The notes beneath the pieces were generated by a model. That model did no database searches. It was not told the origin of the DNA and worked only from the letters and a program-made list of their open reading frames with translations. From Cyathus striatus (taxonomy: Eukaryota > Basidiomycota > Agaricomycetes > Agaricales > Nidulariaceae), in assembly GCA_025738555.1 (NCBI GenBank), contig JAOVFP010000020.1:1116001-1180000 (forward strand): DNA of 64,000 bases, in the 5' to 3' direction. The position numbers were made by a program, and so were the translations under genes. Of the stretch, positions 58,180 through 64,000 are shown piece by piece (position 1 is the first letter of the stretch; every line of letters starts with the position of its first letter).

Positions 58180-60845
58180 ATGTCTCGTATCCCTCAACCT
58201 TCTTCTCGTTCTCCTCTCAAGACTTCTACTACTCCTACTACTCCTACCACTCCTAGCAAGGCCAGGACTCGCACCACCCCCACTACTCCCCTGAGAACCA
58301 GGACACAATCTACTCCGCGGGCAACCACGCCATCGAAGCCCAAGCCAGAAGCAATTCCTGACATACCAACAACTAGTTCTGCCACTATGAGTGTCAAGGA
58401 AGCGATTGCCCTGAGAAGGGCTGAGGCAAAGAAAGCTCAAGCGAAAACTGGAGGCTTGTATAATGTCGCTAGCTTGGAAGAGGCTTTGCCATCGACAGAT
58501 CAAACGCAAGAAGAAGAGGATATCCTCGGGAGATTATCCGTGAGAGAGACGATCGAAAAGGCTCGAAGCACAGGTGAGTGGCGTTTCTCTCTCTCTATGT
58601 CGTACTGAACTCAACGACAAAGATTGCCACTAACAAGGTTCCTTAAATCTTGCAACGCGCTCGTTACTATGTCTTCCATCGTCATTATTTGAGATGCACC
58701 TGAACATCACACCAGATCCGCTCAAATCCGTGCCAAACGAACCTGTCTTACCGCCTTCCGATCCCCAGCCCCGGCGCGGGGGAAGACGCGGCGATACTCC
58801 TGCCTGGTTTGAAGCTCAAGATCTACAAGTATTGAAGGCGTGGAACAATGAAATCACCGAAATCCAACATGAGATTTCGCTTTTTGGGTCCCTTAAGACA
58901 GTCGATGTAAGCAGTGCATTAGTATATTGCACAGAACCCATTTAATGATTAATATATTCTATAGTTACATAAGAATAAACTAACGTCTCTACCACACACC
59001 TTTGTAGACCTAATGGCTCTGACGGTCCTTGATTTATCCCATAACTCGTTGACAAGTCTCCCAGCAAACTTGTTTGCGCTACCAGAACTTACGACCCTCA
59101 ATATATCACACAATACCCTCTCGTCACTCCCTTTCAATGCACCTTTCGCTTCAAATGAGAGCAGAACTATTAGAAGCCAATACAGCAGCTCCGATTTCTT
59201 CACCCCTGCAATCAACCGTGCCACAACTTCTCTTCCTCGTCTTGTGTCATTGGATGCGTCCTATAACAAAATATCGGCGGCTAAGATCGATCTATCACTC
59301 CCCTCCTCAATAACGAAGCTTGATCTTTCCGGTAACCCTCTAGGACCAGTTCAGTCACTTCTTCGGAAGCTAGCAACGTTCCTACGACTTAAAGAACTGC
59401 GATTCGACAAGGCCGATGTCGGTGATGAGTCTTTCCCTTCTGATCTGTTCTCGTCGCCTCCATTTCCAGCCTTGCGTATTCTTGATATGGGGGACACTAG
59501 AGCTAGTCCTGAAGTTGTCCGCCTGGCCATTCAGAGTATGAAGCAGGAACTGCGATTTGAGTTTACAGATGACGAACTGCCAGAGGGCGTGACTCGCGTG
59601 ATGGTCGGAAAGAGGGTCATGAAGGAGTCTTGGGAGATTGAGCTGGAACATCGCTCGAAGGCCAGGGCAGCTGGAAGTGCTGACCTTGGTACTGACTGGG
59701 GTCTTGAGCCCCCATCTATGTCTTCTGCTCCGTCGTATACAGGACGCTCTCCGCCCGTGCGCAACTCTGCACCAAAACATCGAGGAGAGGTCGTCAAGGA
59801 AGCTTGGGAAATCGAGGCTGAGCAAGGTTTACTAACGGAGGGTGGAAAAAGAAGAGCTAGAGCTCTTGCTGCAGCTGCAGCTGCCAACGCGCAGAGTCAC
59901 GGAAAAATATCAGGAATCGGATTAGGCAACCCTTCAACACCGCCACCCAGTACTCCTTCTCCACATCCGAATACTATTCTTACGCTATCTAGTCCAAAAT
60001 ATTTTTCACAGACCAGCCAAACCCTTACGCTTCCTCCTTCCGCCCCACTCTCCAAGGCCCCAGGCCATGCACGAGCATTTTCTCTAGCAGGTCCACCTGC
60101 ATCGACTGCGACCAAGTCGACAGACCTTACAATTCCAGCTCCCACTCTTCCTCTCTCCGTCATTGTCGCGCAGCCTTTCGCTGATTCCTTGCGAACCCTG
60201 ATACTCGTCAATCGACGCATGGATCGCTCATTTGATATACCGCACATTCCAGATGGACCTCATGGCTTCCTCCCCAACTTGGAGGAGCTTGACTTGGAAG
60301 GATGCAACCTTGCTGATCTCGTCACGGTCATCCAGTCTGATGGTGTCTCTGGCACTAATACTTCAGCCAGATCTAATGAACTGCTTTTACCCCTTATCGC
60401 CAAACTATTTCCAAGCCTAAGAACCCTCAATTTGTCATACAATGTGCTCACTAACTCGGCGGTCAGCGCCGACGCACTCAGTGCTCTTATCTTGTCATCC
60501 CCAACGAGGAAGGGCCTGCGGCACCTTCGCTTGAGAGGCAATAAGCTCTCCGAGATTGAAACGTTCCAAGGTTTAGCAAACATGTTCAAGGGAAATCGTG
60601 TCGTGCCTGAGTGGCACATGGAAGAGCTGGATCTTCGGGACAATGAGATTGGGAGGCTTCCTGCTGAGCTTGGGTTACTGCCTTTGGATGTTTTCTTGGT
60701 GGATGGGAACACGTAAGCGTTGGTGCAACTTCATGATAATTAAATACTGAGTTGTGCCTCTAGGTTCCGCATTCCTCAGCGTCGTGTTTGGGAGAGAGAG
60801 GGAACAAAGGGCCTGTTAGCCTGGCTAAGGGGAAGACTAGAATAA
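58180..60845 (+). CDS. Leucine-rich repeat protein, LRRC40-like
   Basis: About 830 residues in four exons. The N-terminus is a low-complexity Thr/Pro/Ser/Arg stretch (TTPTTPTTP from an ACTCCT-type repeat) followed by a helical SVKEAIALRRAEAKKAQA. LRRs begin with GSLNLATRSLLCLPSSLFEM, then LHKNKLTSLPHTFVDLM, LTVLDLSHNSLTSLPANLF, LTTLNISHNTLSSLPFNAP, SITKLDLSGNPLGPVQSLL. A disordered insert (about residues 430-560) separates them from a second LRR block: LPNLEELDLEGCNLADLV, LRTLNLSYNVLTNSAV, LRHLRLRGNKLSEIETF, MEELDLRDNEIGRLPAELG, and a final NTFRIPQRRVWEREGT. The split LRR plan and C-terminal NTFRIPRR motif match LRRC40 relatives. Role unknown; LRRs imply protein binding. The frame is intact. 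Tail to tail with RPF2, 168 bp apart. Confidence 0.85.
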
Positions 60846-61013
60846 CCAAGAAACATGAATTAACCTTACTATACAATTAATTTCACCGTTGTATAAATGG
60901 GACTTGAAACATGTCGAAAGAACTGCGGTTGATATTTAGACAGAGAAATATACACCACTTGCCCCATAGCACACACCAAATGACATGTAAACGCGAGAGA
61001 TACATCCCACCTA

Positions 61014-62207
61014 CTAATCCTCAGCCATTTTCCTCTTCTTCCTGCTACCCTCTTTCTCATCACCCGCTTCATCCTGGTCATCAAACATTCCTTTCTTAAG
61101 ACCCTTCATCTTCCTGGTCTGCAACTTGTGCAGATCCTGCTTGCCCACGTGAATCCTTCCGCGCAAGTCTCCCATCTCGTCCACCTCCAAATTCTTTCTC
61201 TTCTTACCTAATCCACTCTCGACATCCTTCTTCTTAATCTTGGGCTTCTTAGTCGCCAGTTTCCACATCTCTGGATCAGCAGCCTGGTGTCTCCTTAACA
61301 CTAAATCAATAGAGGGACCCATGGGAATTAGCTCGACGCGCGGTATCCGGGTTCCTGAAGACATCAGTTTTGTTGTGTATGCGCGAATGTGCACTTTTGG
61401 TAAGGACTCGGTGTTTTCAATGGCAAGGTCGGTGCTGGCGGATGCGGTGTTAAGAGTGGTAGGTGTAGGTGCGAGGGAGACACTAATGACATGTTCGAGC
61501 CCAGGGAGACATATGGCATCGATTTCTTCTCCGTTAAAGAAGTCGATTAGCATAGACTTCAATTGCATGAAGCGGGGATGGGAATCAAAGAGTTCAGAGG
61601 CGAAATGAAGGAGAGGCTTATGTCCTGGAGTACATTTCGGTGTCTGGGCATGAATTTAGCGCAGACCTTAACACAAAGGAATGGAGGAATGACCTTGAAC
61701 TCTGACATAGATAAAAACTTCTCCACGCCGACCTCTATCATATCTAACACTCGGCCGTCGTACATCCGAACAAATGTCAAACCATGCGGCCGTTTTTTGG
61801 TCGTTTGACCAATGACGAAAAGTGAAGCATCATTTTTTTCTGACCAGAATTCCAACGATTTTTGAGAGTTAGTACTTGTGTCAAAGGGATGAATATCGTT
61901 TTTTTTGTTGAAGGCAATATAATGAGGTCGTTTGAGAGCCGTCTGCAAAACAGTGACTTTTGTTAGCATCGAAGTCGTCGTAAATCTATACTAAATTGCG
62001 CACTAAATCCTTCATGACACCATTCAGAATCTCTCCAGTATGTGTTCCCTTAACGAATACCGCTGTTCTTGGATCCTCAATCTCTTTTGGAAGGCGAGCA
62101 TCCAGAGCACGCTTCGATCGTGCGTTTTTGGGTTTTCTGCAAAACCATGATCTTAGTGAGTAACACGATAACAATTAATAAATGTAAAATCACATTGTCC
62201 GCAACAT
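61014..62207 (-). CDS. RPF2: RPF2, Brix-domain ribosome production factor
   Basis: Nucleolar 60S assembly factor that, with RRS1, loads the 5S RNP onto pre-ribosomes. The start at 62207 gives MLRT, spliced to IKPKNARSKRALDARLPKEI. Brix domain: DPRTAVFVKGTHTGEILNGV, TALKRPHYIAFNKKNDIHPF, SLFVIGQTTKKRPHGLTFVR, PLLHFASELFDSHPRFMQLK, IDFFNGEEIDAICLPGLEHV, RIPRVELIPMGPSIDLVLRR. The basic C-terminal tail ends GSRKKRKMAED. Three introns. The join into HKPLLHFASELF near 61,620-61,670 does not keep frame with any GT donor I can find; one missing base near 61,623-61,628 would fix it (reading KGHKPLL). Shares a roughly 250-bp divergent promoter with QCR6. Confidence 0.95.
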
Positions 62208-62456
62208 TGTATAAAGATGCGTGGAAAAGGGAAAGAAGGGGATGGAGGATAGGAGGGTTGAGTGCTTGAGCAATTATTCTTCCAAGTCGAAACCAAAATC
62301 TTGGACGGCGTTAAAATTCACGTGCTTGGTATCTCCGAAGTAGCGACGCGACTTTCTCACGACTAACAACTCCGGGAGGCCCCGTTCACTAGCATAAGTT
62401 ACTTACGCGTTGTAACTTGTCGACTCATTTACTTTGTACAAAAGTCCACTCTCAAA
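62208..62456. promoter_or_regulatory. Bidirectional promoter between RPF2 and QCR6
   Basis: Only 249 bp separate the two start codons, so both 5' UTRs and core promoters must fit here. No clear TATA box; the sequence is GC-richer near the middle. Confidence 0.6.
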
Positions 62457-63066
62457 ATGTCTACCATTACATCCTTCCTTTCTTCCTTTATGAGCACTGC
62501 TTACAACGACGAGGAGAAGCCCGCCGAAGAGCCTGAGACTTCCCAGGAAGAGCCGGAAGAAGAGGAGGAGGAGCCTGAGGACGTATGTTTCTTTTCTTTA
62601 TTGACATTCCGGGGCAGCATACATCGGATATCCTGTATAGGAGCATCCGGCTATTCGTGATGAATGCAAGGAGAAGAATTGTGCAAAACTTGCTGCCCAC
62701 TTCGAGCACTGCCAAGAGAAGGTGCAGGCTGGTGAAGGATTCAAAGGCGAGGACTGTGTCGAGGAGCTGTACGTGTATGCTGAGCTTAAAGTTTACCTTT
62801 CTTCTTACCTACAATCGCTATTTCAACAGGTGTAAGTAGTCTATGTAATGCTACACGCAGTGTACATGATACTGACCGTTGCTTTACGCGACTTTCTACC
62901 CCAGTCCAGTGAGTATTAACCTTCTTTCTTAATAACACATTCTCTAACTTGTTATTTAGCATGATGCACTGCATTGACGTACGTTATTGCACATAACATG
63001 TAGTTTATGGGTCTCAATGCTCTATAGGATTGCACTGCACCAAAACTTTTCGCAAAGCTCAAATAG
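62457..63066 (+). CDS. QCR6: QCR6, ubiquinol-cytochrome c reductase hinge protein, with 2-nt and 4-nt micro-exons
   Basis: Acidic hinge subunit of mitochondrial complex III that helps cytochrome c docking. About 105 residues: an acidic N-terminal part (EEPEEEEEEPED) and the UCR_hinge domain with paired Cys (DECKEKNCAKLAAHFEHCQE, GEDCVEEL-FH, MMHCIDDCTAPKLFAKLK). Exons by inspection: 62,457-62,582; 62,641-62,768; 62,830-62,831; 62,905-62,908; 62,960-62,978; 63,028-63,066. The residues L-F-H arise as CT + GT + TCCA + C, the only combination I find with consensus splice sites that keeps the family sequence VEEL-FH-MMHCIDD and its frame. All introns are GT-AG. Stop TAG at 63064-63066. Family identity is very secure; the micro-exons are a strong inference. 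Confidence 0.93.
62830..62831 (+). other. Predicted 2-nt exon (GT) of QCR6
   Basis: Flanked by TTTCAACAG on the left and GTAAGTAG on the right, both near-ideal splice sites. Its two bases complete the Leu codon and start the Phe codon. Confidence 0.65.
62905..62908 (+). other. Predicted 4-nt exon (TCCA) of QCR6
   Basis: Flanked by CTACCCCAG and GTGAGTATT. With the preceding T and the following C it encodes Phe-His. Confidence 0.7.
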
Positions 63067-63690
63067 ATGCTTTAGACATCACCGAGAGTTGCTACCGTTG
63101 GCCGACAGGTAGGCATTTTTCAGAATCCTTTTCTTGTACCTCTTATGATGTATTATACAGAGGTGAATGGACCATATTATACATAGAGCCGGTCTGTCGA
63201 ACATGCAAGTAAATGTACTTGATGTTACCAATAACAGGAGTCATTTCTAATAGAAGCTTAATCTACGGAATTGCGATGAGTCCTTGTGATGCCGAGCTAA
63301 ACATACGATGAACCGATACCGAACATGATCTCCCGAAACGGCCTTTAGCTTCGATGAACGCTTCCTGCTTATCCGCACTGCATGCTATCCATATGTTGGA
63401 CAACTCCGTGCTTTGCCTTCAATCCTTAGGCGAGACAGACCTCGCAGGTGCTCCCTGGTACCTACCTAATATTGTCATAAAAGGGTTTGAATGAATCTCA
63501 TGTGAAACTGCTTACTTTCATTCGACTGCTTGGATGGAATGCTTATTTGAATGGTATCGCACATGTTCCGGCGCGTTTATATTCGAAACCCGAAACAGTT
63601 GCTCGTTTACTTGTCAACGTTTTCAATATTTCAGAGCTTTACAATATTGGATTCTCGGAAAAAGGAAGATATCAACGATATATTTCATTC
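63067..63690. other. Intergenic between QCR6 and the COG3-like gene (convergent)
   Basis: 3' flanks of two convergent genes. A plus-strand frame beginning at 63,487 overlaps the 3' end of the minus-strand gene and has no recognised motif. Confidence 0.4.
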
Positions 63691-64000
63691 TTAACTCGAA
63701 TCCCTAAGCTCCTCCTTCTCCCTGACGACGCTGTCCGCTCCCTTTCCTTCTATAAGCACCTCCTTAACCTCACTTGAGACTGAATCTGAGCTCTTCATCT
63801 CAGCTCTCAGTGCACCTGCATACATTTCACTAGCGATCTTCCTGAACTCCTCATATGCATCCACAATCCTGTCTTGTACATGGTCCAACAATATCTTAAC
63901 AGTCCGCTCATCCTCAAGATATAGCCGGACCCTAATTGCGTATCCATGCAGATCGCGGCTGACTGCGGTGCGGAAGCTATCGAGGAGGGAAGAAGCTACT
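63691..64000 (-). CDS. COG3: Probable COG3/Sec34, conserved oligomeric Golgi complex subunit, C-terminus only
   Basis: The gene enters from the right edge; only about 102 C-terminal residues are visible. They read SSLLDSFRTAVSRDLHGYA, then RVRLYLEDERTVKILLDHVQ and DRIVDAYEEFRKIASEMYAG, which fits the COG3 C-terminus (R.RLYLEDDRTV..L..HVQ.RI). A disordered Ser/Glu tail follows, stopping at 63691. COG3 tethers retrograde vesicles at the Golgi. Assigned from this short segment only. Confidence 0.7.
   Translation of the reverse strand, partial: VASSLLDSFRTAVSRDLHGYAIRVRLYLEDERTVKILLDHVQDRIVDAYEEFRKIASEMYAGALRAEMKSSDSVSSEVKEVLIEGKGADSVVREKEELRDSS

Noticed and set aside
1..64000. CRISPR array, bacterial operon features or riboswitches
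   Set aside because: Spliceosomal introns and eukaryotic genes throughout; no regularly spaced direct repeats were seen.

Overview
The window is a stretch of fungal nuclear chromosome. The closest fit is an Agaricomycete (mushroom-forming basidiomycete). Nearly every gene is cut by short introns of about 45-70 nt with GT-AG ends. Gene spacing is tight on both strands. The protein set is typical of that group: a DUR3 urea transporter, basidiomycete-type ARB1, JIP5, RPF2 and SET1, an S41 peptidase with a signal peptide, and an F-box protein with the agaric-style F-box. All calls come from reading translations by eye; no database was searched.

Layout. 1-8.1 kb, minus: VPS15 (3' end outside the window), then DUR3. 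8.6-16.9 kb, plus: a 2OG-Fe(II) oxygenase, a short-chain dehydrogenase, a DUF1308/C7orf25-family protein, and the ABC-F ribosome factor ARB1. 17.5-22.4 kb, minus: a single-pass membrane protein of unknown function and an alpha/beta hydrolase. 23.4-28.3 kb, plus: an S41 peptidase and an intronless proline-rich protein. A minus-strand initiator tRNA-Met sits at 28.5 kb. 29.8-34.8 kb, plus: SET1. 34.8-38.3 kb is gene-poor and holds an 889-bp hAT-type non-autonomous transposon with 17-bp terminal inverted repeats and an 8-bp target duplication. 38.3-48.2 kb, minus: a 123-residue five-exon protein that is easy to miss, a coiled-coil protein, an ALDH7A1-type aldehyde dehydrogenase, JIP5 and an F-box protein. 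48.2-53.6 kb has no gene I can support. 53.6-60.8 kb, plus: IRE1 and a leucine-rich repeat protein of LRRC40 type. RPF2 (minus) and QCR6 (plus) are head to head at 61.0-63.1 kb. The C-terminus of a likely COG3 subunit enters from the right edge.

Functional themes. Three genes serve ribosome assembly (ARB1, JIP5, RPF2). Several serve endomembrane work (VPS15, COG3, IRE1). One writes H3K4 methylation (SET1). These are scattered housekeeping genes; I see no secondary-metabolite cluster or defence island.

Points of most interest. (1) QCR6 appears to contain a 2-nt exon followed by a 4-nt exon. (2) There is a clean hAT element with TSD and subterminal repeats. (3) At least twelve conserved reading frames in the first 24 kb are each broken by what looks like one missing base, including in essential VPS15 and ARB1. 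Only one weaker case lies in the remaining 40 kb, so I read these as sequence errors rather than pseudogenes. (4) The initiator tRNA has a 5-nt intron. (5) There are two GC-AG introns and an 11-nt micro-exon.
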